Below are positions 28,263-35,221 of a DNA stretch of 64,000 nucleotides, one piece after another. The stretch covers positions 1 to 64,000 of the forward strand of contig NZ_JAAGPR010000009.1 of assembly GCF_017104965.1 (NCBI RefSeq), in the 5' to 3' direction. The notes below the pieces were generated by a model. That model searched no databases. It was not told where the DNA came from and saw nothing but the letters and a program-made list of their open reading frames with translations. The position numbers and the translations under genes are program-made. Position 1 is the stretch's first letter; every line of letters starts with the position of its first letter. This DNA is from Paraburkholderia sp. Ac-20340 (GTDB lineage Bacteria; Pseudomonadota; Gammaproteobacteria; Burkholderiales; Burkholderiaceae).

Positions 28263-29066
28263 TCAGCTCATCCAGTTGCCGCCGTCCACGTTGAGCGTCT
28301 GCGCGGTGATGTAATCGGCGTCAGCAGAAGCGAGAAAGAGCGCGGCGCCCGTGAGATCGGCGGGCAGACCCATGCGGCCCAGCGGCACCGCTTCGCCCAC
28401 CAGACGCTTCTTCTCGCCCAGCGGCCGCCCTTCGTAGCGCGCGAACAGCGCGTCCACCTGCTCCCACATCGGCGTATCCACCACGCCCGGCGCGATGCCG
28501 TTCACGTTGATGCGATGCGGCGCCAGCGCCAGCGCCGCCGATTGCGTATAGCTGAGCACCGCCGCCTTGGTTGCGCAGTAGTGCGAAACGAGTGCTTCGC
28601 CGCGCCGTCCGGCCTGCGAAGACATATTGATGATCTTGCCGCCGTGGCCCTGCTCGACCATGCGCTGCGCGACGGCCTGCATCAGGAAGAACATGCCCTT
28701 CACGTTGACGGCGAAGAGACGGTCGTAGATATCCCAGGATTCGTCGAGCAGCGGGCGCATGTCGAACAGCGCCGCGTTATTGAAAAGAATGTCGATCTGG
28801 CCGAAGTGTTCGAGCGTCGATGAAACGATGCGCGCGATGTCGTCGCGCCGCGTGACGTCGGCGCTGAGCGCGAGCACGCGTTCGGGGAATTGTTCGCTGA
28901 GCGCGGGCGCGATGCCATCGGCCGGCTTCACGTCGACGAGCACGCAGCGCGCGCCCTCGTCCAGATAGCGACGCGCAACCGCTTCGCCAATACCGCTTGC
29001 CGCGCCGGTCAGCACGGCCACCTTGTCCTGCAAACGTCCTGCCGCCGGGTACGCGGGATGTGCCAC
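28263..29066 (-). CDS. Short-chain sorbitol/L-iditol-type dehydrogenase (SmoS-like)
   Basis: 267 residues from a GTG at 29066, chosen because GGAG lies 7 bases upstream. The Rossmann motif TGAASGIGEAVARRYL, NNAALFD, catalytic Ser in INMSSQAG, and Tyr/Lys in YCATKAAVLSYTQSAAL are all present. The C-terminus NVDGGNWMS is characteristic of the sorbitol dehydrogenase group. It oxidises a hexitol (sorbitol to fructose) or similar polyol with NAD. It is the first gene of the importer operon, directly behind the shared promoter/operator. Confidence 0.87.
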   Translation of the reverse strand: MAHPAYPAAGRLQDKVAVLTGAASGIGEAVARRYLDEGARCVLVDVKPADGIAPALSEQFPERVLALSADVTRRDDIARIVSSTLEHFGQIDILFNNAALFDMRPLLDESWDIYDRLFAVNVKGMFFLMQAVAQRMVEQGHGGKIINMSSQAGRRGEALVSHYCATKAAVLSYTQSAALALAPHRINVNGIAPGVVDTPMWEQVDALFARYEGRPLGEKKRLVGEAVPLGRMGLPADLTGAALFLASADADYITAQTLNVDGGNWMS

Positions 29067-29135
29067 AGGTTGTCTCCGATGTCGTTCTGCGGATGGACGC
29101 CACCAGGCCTTCAGCCTGAACACTCGCTCATCGCA

Positions 29136-29190
29136 TGAACATTTGCTCTCTTGGTGGTCGAATGATCGGATACGCACGCACACATGTCAA
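29136..29190 (-). promoter_or_regulatory. Promoter/operator of the importer operon, shared with the arabinitol operon
   Basis: On the minus strand TTGACA (29190-29185) is followed after 10 bases by CGTATCCGATCATTCG (29174-29159), then after 10 bases by GAGCAAATGTTCA (29148-29136). All three blocks and both 10-base spacings equal those at 17923-17977; 14 of 16 and 12 of 13 positions in the blocks are identical. The implied -10 is again GATCAT with a 17-base spacer. Confidence 0.65.
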
Positions 29191-29351
29191 GGCGGACAAA
29201 CGCCATCGATGCGGATTTCGATGGTGCGGCGCGCAAGCGGCCTGCCGAGCCTCGATAGAGCGTCGGATGTACAGCATTTCCCGCGCCCGGCAGGCGCTTT
29301 TCGCACAGATTGACGCTCGCACCTCTGCCGGGCTCGCTCGCCAACTTTCGC

Positions 29352-29368
29352 GTTACGTTATATCATCG
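29352..29368 (+). promoter_or_regulatory. Possible Zur box upstream of znuA
   Basis: GTTACGTTATATCATCG resembles the AT-rich GTTATRTTATAACAT-like Zur operators of proteobacteria, 100 bases before znuA. The dyad is imperfect, and the match is by eye. Confidence 0.35.
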
Positions 29369-29467
29369 CGCCTTCACGGATTTTTGCCTTCTCCGGGTCG
29401 CTGCGCGTCCTGCCCCGACGCCATCCGGACCTTGTTCTCACGCCTCGCTCACGTCAAGGATAGAACC

Positions 29468-30433
29468 ATGCTCGCATTTCCCCGCGCGACGCTGCGCACG
29501 CGCCGCCGGCCGGCCGCTGCTGCGGCTTTGCTCAAGCCCGCCTTCCGTTCGGCCATGGCGGTTGTCGCAACGCTCGGTGCGCTGTTCGGTTCGATGAGCG
29601 CCGCGCACGCTGCGCTCGCCACGGATAACGCGATTCCCGTGGTCGCCGCGGAGAACTTCTACGGCGACGTGGTCAAGCAGATCGGCGGCGCCTACGTGAA
29701 CGTGACGAGCATCCTGAGCAATCCCGACCAGGACCCGCACCTCTTCGAAGCCAGCCCGAAGACCGCGCGCGCGCTCCAGCATGCCCGCGTGGTGGTCTAC
29801 AACGGCGCGGACTACGATCCGTGGATGACCAAACTGCTCGGCGCGACCGCCGCGCAGAGCCGCCAGCGCGCCACCATCGTCGCGGCGGATCTGGTCGGCA
29901 AGAAGGCCGGCGACAATCCGCACCTCTGGTACGACCCGCAGACCATGCCCGCCGTGTCGCGCGCCGTGGGCGCAGCGCTCGACGCCGCAGACCCGGCGCA
30001 CAAGAGCGTGTACGATGCCAACCTTGCGGCGTTTCTCGCCTCGCTCAAGCCGATCGACGCGAAGGTCGCGGCGCTGCGCGCGCAGTACAAAGGCCAGCCG
30101 GTGACGGCGACGGAACCGGTGTTCGGCTATATGTCGGATGCGATCGGCCTCGATATGCGCAACCTGCGCTTCCAGTTGGCGGCGATGAACGATACCGAGG
30201 CCAGCGCCTCCGATATCGCCGCCTTCGAGCGCGATCTGCGCGAGCGCCGCGTGCGCGTGCTGATCTACAACAGCCAGGCGACCGAAGCGCTCACGCGCCG
30301 CATGCTCGGCCTCGCGCAGCAGTCGAAGGTGCCGACGGTCAGCGTGACGGAAACGCAGCCCGCCGGCGTGAACTTCCAGCAATGGATGCTGGCGCAGCTC
30401 GATGCGCTGGGCAAAGCGCTCGCCACGCCATAA
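29468..30433 (+). CDS. znuA: Zinc ABC transporter substrate-binding protein (cluster A-I metal receptor)
   Basis: 321 residues from the ATG at 29468, with AAGGAT upstream. The signal peptide ends AAHA. Metal-ligand positions: His91 in DQDPHLFEASP, His152 in DNPHLWYDP, and Glu216 in TATEPVFGYM, where classical ZnuA has a third His. There is no His-rich loop between ligands, unlike E. coli ZnuA. Periplasmic zinc (possibly manganese) receptor. The downstream ATPase and permease complete the importer; the His-rich tail on the ATPase favours zinc. Confidence 0.87.
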   Translation: MLAFPRATLRTRRRPAAAAALLKPAFRSAMAVVATLGALFGSMSAAHAALATDNAIPVVAAENFYGDVVKQIGGAYVNVTSILSNPDQDPHLFEASPKTARALQHARVVVYNGADYDPWMTKLLGATAAQSRQRATIVAADLVGKKAGDNPHLWYDPQTMPAVSRAVGAALDAADPAHKSVYDANLAAFLASLKPIDAKVAALRAQYKGQPVTATEPVFGYMSDAIGLDMRNLRFQLAAMNDTEASASDIAAFERDLRERRVRVLIYNSQATEALTRRMLGLAQQSKVPTVSVTETQPAGVNFQQWMLAQLDALGKALATP

Positions 30434-30481
30434 GTACTCGATACACACTCAACAGCAAGCAGTCAGCAGGGAACCGAAGCA

Positions 30482-31444
30482 ATGACCGAAGCCGCGCCCG
30501 CTTCACCCCACGCGTCTCATCAGGCGTCCACACCGTCCGGCCACCGCGCGCCGCAGCCGGTGCTCACGGTCGCGGGCGTGACGCTCACGCTCGGCGATCG
30601 CACGATTCTGCGCGACGCCAATTTCGCGGTGAACCAGGGCGAGTTCATCGGCGTGCTCGGGCCGAACGGCGCGGGCAAGACCACGCTGATGCGCTCGATC
30701 CTCGGCCTCGTGCCCGCCTCGCGCGGCGCGATCCGCGTGCTCGGCGAACCGGTGGCGCGCGGCAACGCGAAGATCGGCTATATGCCGCAGACGCGCACGG
30801 CGCTGGCCAGCCGCCGCATTCGCGGACGCGACTTCGTGGCGATGGCCGCCGACGGTCATCGCTGGGGCCTGCCCCGCTCCGACGCCGCCACGCGCGCCGA
30901 TGTCTCGCGCGTGCTCGACCTCGTCGGCGCGACGAAGCTGGCCGACCGGCCGCTGTCCGAACTCTCCGGCGGCGAGCGCCAGCGTCTGCTGCTCGCGCAA
31001 TGTCTGCTCGGCGACCCGAAGCTGCTGCTGCTCGACGAACCGCTCATCAGCCTCGATCCGCATCATCAACGCGGCGTGGTCGAACTCGTGCGCCGCGTGC
31101 AGCGCGAACTCGGCATCGCGGTGCTGTTCTCGGCGCACGAACTCAATCCGCTGCTCAACGCGCTCGATCGCGTGCTGTATCTGGGCAATGGCGTGGCGGC
31201 GCTCGGCAGCGTCGATGAAGTCATCACCGCGCCGGTGCTCTCGCGCCTCTATGGCTCGCCCATCGAGGTGATGCGCATGAAGGGCCGCATTTTCGTGATG
31301 TCCGGCGATGTCGAGGTCGAAAAGCACGACCACGAACACGAGCACGATCATGACCACGGCCATTCGCACGGTTCGCACGGCCACGATCACGGCCACTCGC
31401 ACGACCATAACAACAACGCCCACGGCCATTCGCACGATGCTTGA
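30482..31444 (+). CDS. znuC: Zinc ABC transporter ATPase with histidine-rich tail
   Basis: 320 residues. An extra N-terminal 25 residues precede the ABC domain. Walker A is GPNGAGKTTLM, signature LSGGERQRLLLAQ, Walker B LLLLDEPLISLD, and H-loop SAHELN. The last 40 residues (281-320) contain 17 histidines in HDHEHEHDHDHGHSHG-like runs, a likely cytoplasmic zinc-binding segment absent from E. coli ZnuC. The stop overlaps the start of znuB by eight bases. Confidence 0.9.
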   Translation: MTEAAPASPHASHQASTPSGHRAPQPVLTVAGVTLTLGDRTILRDANFAVNQGEFIGVLGPNGAGKTTLMRSILGLVPASRGAIRVLGEPVARGNAKIGYMPQTRTALASRRIRGRDFVAMAADGHRWGLPRSDAATRADVSRVLDLVGATKLADRPLSELSGGERQRLLLAQCLLGDPKLLLLDEPLISLDPHHQRGVVELVRRVQRELGIAVLFSAHELNPLLNALDRVLYLGNGVAALGSVDEVITAPVLSRLYGSPIEVMRMKGRIFVMSGDVEVEKHDHEHEHDHDHGHSHGSHGHDHGHSHDHNNNAHGHSHDA

Positions 31445-32219
31445 TTACGATTTCATGGTGAACGCCTTCGCGGCGTCGGGCATCGTCGCGGTGCTTGCGG
31501 GCATCGTCGGCTACTTCCTGGTGATGCGCGGGCAGACTTTCGCGGGTCACGCGCTCTCGCACGTCGGCTTCACGGGCGCCACCGGCGCCGTCCTGCTCGG
31601 TATTTCGCCGATGTGGGGCATGGTCGGCTTTACGCTCGCCGCGGGGATTTCGATGGGCGCGCTCGGCGAAAAGCTCGCGGGCCGCGATGTGGCCATCGGC
31701 GTGATTCTTTCGCTGGCGCTGGGCTTCGGCCTGCTGTTTCTGCACTTCTTCACGGCTTACGCCACCCAGGTCACGGCGCTGCTGTTCGGCAACGTGCTGG
31801 GCGTGAACCGCGATACGCTCGGCGCGCTCGCGGCGCTGGCCGTGGCGAGCCTCGTGGCGCTCGCGGCCATCATGCGTCCGCTGCTGTTCGCTTCGCTGCA
31901 ACCGGAACTGGCCGAAGCCAAGGGCGTTTCGCTGCGGCTGGTTTCCGTGCTGTTTCTCGCCATCGCGGCGCTGGCCGTGGCGGCCTGCACGCAGATCGTC
32001 GGCGTGCTGCTGGTGTTCACGCTGATGGTCGGCCCCGCCGCCGCCGCGCAGAACCTCACGACGCGGCTGTCCGCCGGTCTCGTGCTCGCGGCGCTGCTGG
32101 CGCTCGCGCAGGCGTGGATCGGCGTCACGCTCGCCTTCTACACCGACTGGCCGACGAGCTTCTGGATCACCGCCCTCGCCGCGCTGGTCTACGGCGCGAG
32201 CCTGCTGCGCCGACGCTAA
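31437..32219 (+). CDS. znuB: Zinc ABC transporter permease
   Basis: 260 residues of the ABC-3 metal permease family, with about eight hydrophobic helices. Characteristic segments are VMRGQTFAGHALSHVGFTGATGAVLLG, FGNVLGVNRDTL and TQIVGVLLVFTLMVGPAAAAQNL. It starts at the ATG at 31437 inside the end of znuC, so the two are translationally coupled. It is the inner-membrane channel of the importer and the last gene of the operon. Confidence 0.91.
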   Translation: MLDYDFMVNAFAASGIVAVLAGIVGYFLVMRGQTFAGHALSHVGFTGATGAVLLGISPMWGMVGFTLAAGISMGALGEKLAGRDVAIGVILSLALGFGLLFLHFFTAYATQVTALLFGNVLGVNRDTLGALAALAVASLVALAAIMRPLLFASLQPELAEAKGVSLRLVSVLFLAIAALAVAACTQIVGVLLVFTLMVGPAAAAQNLTTRLSAGLVLAALLALAQAWIGVTLAFYTDWPTSFWITALAALVYGASLLRRR

Positions 32220-32244
32220 GCGCGTCGCGCTGAAGCACCCACGC

Positions 32245-32279
32245 AAACGGCGTTGCACCGCAAGGCGCAACGCCGTTTT
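32245..32279. terminator. Terminator between znuB and the convergent patatin gene
   Basis: AAACGGCGTTGC and GCAACGCCGTTT form a 12-bp stem with a 10-base loop; only four T follow. Confidence 0.7.
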
Positions 32280-32297
32280 GACGTGAGTCGCGCCGCT

Positions 32298-33281
32298 TCA
32301 GCCGTCGCCCATGATCAGACGCAGACGCCGCAACTCATCCGCGTTCGCGAGCAGATCCTCGAAACGCTGATCCGCCAGCCGCGTGAGCGCCGCCGTGGCG
32401 TCGGGCGTGGCGATGTCGAGGCCGCGCAGCACTTCCTGATCGGCGCCTGCATCGCTGTCCAGATGCAGATAGCGCTCCTGTAGCTCGCGCGCGCAGCTCG
32501 CCTGCGCCATGCGCGCCTGCGCCTCCATGCTCAGCGCGAGCGCGGGCTGCGCCCACGCGAGACCGCGCAGCGGCAGACGGCTCGGCACGCTGCGATGACG
32601 CACGCCCGTGGTGCCGACGCTCAACATGCGCACCGGCACGCCGCGCCGCTGCGCCTGATTCAGCGCGTGCGCATCGGGGCAATTCGCGGCGAGGCCGCCG
32701 TCCACGTGCCAGTCGTCGTCGAGCAGCAGCGCCGGAAAATGCGCGGGCGCGGCGGAAGTGGCGCGCGTGGCGTCGAGCAAGGTGCAGGTATCGGCGTCAT
32801 CGCCCGCGAGACCGCGGCTGCGCAGCAGGCGCAATTCGCCGAGCGACCAGCTCACGGTCGTGAGCATCAAGGGCTTGTCGATATCGGCGAGACGCTGGTT
32901 CGCATAGCCGTCCAGACACGCGACGATCGCCCGTTCGAGCGGCTCGGCCGCATAGACCTTCTCGCTGAAAAGCTTGCGCAAGGTGCGCAGCGAGAGCTTC
33001 GGGAAAATCGTCGGGCCCCATTGGGCGAGCATCAGGTAGAGATCCCGCGCGCTCACGCCCACGGCGAGACCCGTCGCCAGAATGCCGCCCACCGACGTCC
33101 CCGCGATCAGATCGAAGCGCGAGCCGATCGGCCCACGCCCGAGCTTGTCGCTTTCCTCGATGCGCGCGAGCAGCCGCGCCGTGTACAGGCCGCGATAGCC
33201 GCCGCCCGACAGGCTCAGCACGCGCGTGCAGACGGGCGCCGGGGTGAGCCGGCCGTCGGGCACCCGGAACTGGTCGTCCAA
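32298..33281 (-). CDS. Patatin-like phospholipase
   Basis: 327 residues. The oxyanion motif SGGGYRG is at 25-31, the nucleophile elbow GTSVGG gives Ser63, and the catalytic Asp is Asp194 in VDGGLAAN. The order and spacing match bacterial patatins that hydrolyse membrane phospholipids, including CapV-type effectors of CBASS, but no cyclic-nucleotide synthase is encoded nearby. No signal peptide, so it acts in the cytoplasm. Its start lies 4 bases after the PIN toxin stop, so it appears to be the third gene of the toxin-antitoxin transcript. Confidence 0.9.
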   Translation of the reverse strand: MDDQFRVPDGRLTPAPVCTRVLSLSGGGYRGLYTARLLARIEESDKLGRGPIGSRFDLIAGTSVGGILATGLAVGVSARDLYLMLAQWGPTIFPKLSLRTLRKLFSEKVYAAEPLERAIVACLDGYANQRLADIDKPLMLTTVSWSLGELRLLRSRGLAGDDADTCTLLDATRATSAAPAHFPALLLDDDWHVDGGLAANCPDAHALNQAQRRGVPVRMLSVGTTGVRHRSVPSRLPLRGLAWAQPALALSMEAQARMAQASCARELQERYLHLDSDAGADQEVLRGLDIATPDATAALTRLADQRFEDLLANADELRRLRLIMGDG

Positions 33282-33285
33282 CGCC

Positions 33286-33744
33286 CTATTCCTCCAGCAA
33301 GGAAACGACTTCCACCTGCAGCTTGCGCAGCTCGCGGTGGTACGTTTCTTCGGGCTCGACCAGCGTGCAGCCGTTGGCGACCGCCGTGGCGATCACCATG
33401 CGCGTGTCCTGGCCAACCGGATAGCGCTTGCCGCCCTTCTCGATTTCGAGCGGCTGATGGCCGCGCCACTGCTCCCACTCGACGGCCTCGTTGACGCCGA
33501 ACGGCAGCAGCACCGAACCATCGTCGACGAGCGCCGCCAGCCGCGCTTCGAGCGCCTTGCGGAACGCCGCGCGGCGCGGTTCGCTGGTCTTGTGCTGGGC
33601 AATCACCTGGCGCGCGGCCGCCACGCTGATCACGCTCAGATTGATGTCGCGCGCCTTCACGCCGCCTTCGATCCATTTGCGCGAGGCGGTGTCTTCGATA
33701 CACATGTCGATGAGCGTATTGGTGCTCAACAGGAATCTCGGCAT
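33286..33744 (-). CDS. PIN-domain toxin-like protein with altered active site (VapC-like)
   Basis: 152 residues from the ATG at 33744. The PIN start is recognisable as MPRFLLSTNTLIDMCIED, but the first catalytic Asp (LDTN in the family) is Ser7. A later acidic residue in GQDTRMVIATAVANGCTLVEPEETY corresponds to the third PIN motif. PIN toxins cut RNA using a cluster of acidic residues, so this copy may be inactive or use other residues. Its antitoxin-like partner is encoded 85 bases upstream, across a strong hairpin, and the patatin gene follows after 4 bases. Confidence 0.75.
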   Translation of the reverse strand: MPRFLLSTNTLIDMCIEDTASRKWIEGGVKARDINLSVISVAAARQVIAQHKTSEPRRAAFRKALEARLAALVDDGSVLLPFGVNEAVEWEQWRGHQPLEIEKGGKRYPVGQDTRMVIATAVANGCTLVEPEETYHRELRKLQVEVVSLLEE

Positions 33745-33800
33745 GAACGGCCCGGGTTGTTGTTGTCGCTGCAGTTGTCTTTGGAGTGGCGTGCCGGATG

Positions 33801-33838
33801 CCGCGCTGGACACGCACGCGAGCGTGTCTTTAGCGCGG
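33801..33838 (-). promoter_or_regulatory. Hairpin spanning the antitoxin stop codon
   Basis: CCGCGCT/AGCGCGG and GACACGC/GCGTGTC form a two-part stem. The antitoxin stop (33832-33830) lies in it. It may set the antitoxin:toxin ratio. It shares GCGCTGGACACGCACG with the hairpin at 26731. Confidence 0.55.
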
Positions 33839-34213
33839 CACGCGGTAGTGATCTTCGGCGTCGATGGACACGTCGCGCGGCAGCTTGCCCGAAGCCGGCA
33901 CCGAAGGCAGCCCGGCGAACACTTCCGCCACGGTGCGGTCGCTGACCGTGTTGGACATGAGCGCGACGGCCTGATCGAGACCGAGGATGATGAACGGCTC
34001 CTGGCCCTGGTTGACGATCTCGACCGAGCCCGACTTCACGCGCTTGAGCACGCTCGAATAATTCGTCTTGAACGCCGAGATGGGCGTGCCGGCGGTGTCC
34101 ACACTGGTCGCGCCCACGCGCGCGGCAATCGCCTTCACGGCCGCCTGGAAATCGACCTTGCGTCGCTCGGCGGTTTCCTTGCTGGCTTTCGGATCGAGAA
34201 GAGATGCGGGCAT
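33830..34213 (-). CDS. Antitoxin-like partner of the PIN protein (Phd/YefM-like)
   Basis: 127 residues from the ATG at 34213, with CTGGAG upstream. The middle resembles the Phd/YefM fold: VDTAGTPISAFKTNYSSVLKRVKSGSVEIVNQGQEPFIILGLDQAVALM. The C-terminal tail (VPASGKLPRDVSIDAEDHYRVPR) is likely the toxin-wrapping segment. Such antitoxins repress their own promoter; a 10-bp direct repeat 27 bases upstream of the start is a plausible operator. An upstream in-frame start at 34261 would run into that operator and is less likely. Confidence 0.7.
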   Translation of the reverse strand: MPASLLDPKASKETAERRKVDFQAAVKAIAARVGATSVDTAGTPISAFKTNYSSVLKRVKSGSVEIVNQGQEPFIILGLDQAVALMSNTVSDRTVAEVFAGLPSVPASGKLPRDVSIDAEDHYRVPR

Positions 34214-34240
34214 GGCCGTGGACTCCAGAAAAAGATCAAT

Positions 34241-34272
34241 CTGACCAGATAATAGTACCAACCTGACCAGAT
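34241..34272 (-). promoter_or_regulatory. Direct-repeat operator of the toxin-antitoxin genes
   Basis: CTGACCAGAT occurs at 34241-34250 and again at 34263-34272, a 22-bp period (two helical turns). On the minus strand TACTAT, a possible -10, lies between the copies. It is placed just before the antitoxin start, as expected for autoregulation. Confidence 0.65.
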
Positions 34273-34333
34273 TTCAAAGTTTCGCACGGGGTCGGATTCC
34301 ATCAGACTCCGTGCCCGCAACGCCCGCTCCGGC

Positions 34334-35179
34334 TTACTTCAGCAGCACGCGCGCGTGATGCGCAATGTGATCTTCGATAAAGCTCTGAATGAAGAAATAG
34401 CCGTGATCGTAGCCCTCATGGCGACGCAGCATGAGCGGCTGGCCCGCGGCCGCGCAGGCGGCTTCGAACACGTCCGGGTTCAACTGGTTGGCGAGAAATT
34501 GATCGGCGAGACCCTGATCGACGAGGATGCCTTCCTCGAACTTGCGCGCCGCGTGCGCCACGAGTTCGCTGGCGTCGTACTGCTTCCACGCTTCGCGGTC
34601 GTCGCCCAGATAGCCCGAGAACGCCTTCTCGCCCCACGGGCAGCGCGTGGGCGCGGCGATCGGCGCAAACGCCGACACCGAGCGATAAATCTGCGGATTG
34701 CGCAGCGCGAGCGTCAGCGCGCCATGGCCGCCCATCGAATGGCCGAAGATGCCCAGACGGTCGCCGTCGACCGGCAGCGTCGAGGTGACCGCTTCGCGCA
34801 GTTCGTCGCGCACGTAGCTGCCCATGCGCCAGTGCGTCGACCACGGTTCGCGCGTGGCGTCGAGATAAAAGCCCGCGCCCACGCCAAAGTCCCAGGCATC
34901 CGCTTCGCCCGGCACATTGGCGCCGCGCGGGCTGGTGTCCGGCGAAATCAGCGCGATGCCGTGCTGCGCGGCGAAGCGCTGCGCGCCCGCCTTGATCGGG
35001 AAAGTTTCTTCCGTGCAGGTCAGGCCCGCGAGATAGAACAGACCGGGCACTTTCTGCGTGCGCGCCTGCTGCGGCAGGAAGACGGAAAAGCGCATCGGCA
35101 GGCCGATGGTTTCCGAGTCGTGCTTGTAGATGCGCTGCACGCCGTCGTAGCAGGCGTGTTCTTCAATCAGGATCAGCAT
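34334..35179 (-). CDS. fghA: S-formylglutathione hydrolase
   Basis: 281 residues; esterase D family. The N-terminal half contains LFYLAGLTCTEETFPIKAGAQRFAA and SPDTSPRGANVPGE, the nucleophile elbow is GHSMGGHGALT, and the His-containing end reads RHEGYDHGYFFIQSFIEDH. It hydrolyses S-formylglutathione to formate and glutathione in formaldehyde detoxification. The partner dehydrogenase (adhC) is not in this window. It lies 42 bases downstream of the FGGY kinase on the same strand. Confidence 0.94.
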   Translation of the reverse strand: MLILIEEHACYDGVQRIYKHDSETIGLPMRFSVFLPQQARTQKVPGLFYLAGLTCTEETFPIKAGAQRFAAQHGIALISPDTSPRGANVPGEADAWDFGVGAGFYLDATREPWSTHWRMGSYVRDELREAVTSTLPVDGDRLGIFGHSMGGHGALTLALRNPQIYRSVSAFAPIAAPTRCPWGEKAFSGYLGDDREAWKQYDASELVAHAARKFEEGILVDQGLADQFLANQLNPDVFEAACAAAGQPLMLRRHEGYDHGYFFIQSFIEDHIAHHARVLLK

Positions 35180-35221
35180 GGTTTCTCCGTGGATACCGTG
35201 TTCAGTGATGTTCGGCGGCGC

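Noticed and set aside
32298-33281. CBASS anti-phage system with CapV patatin
   Set aside because: The patatin motifs fit, but no CD-NTase, Cap2 or Cap3 gene lies on either side, so a CBASS operon is not supported.
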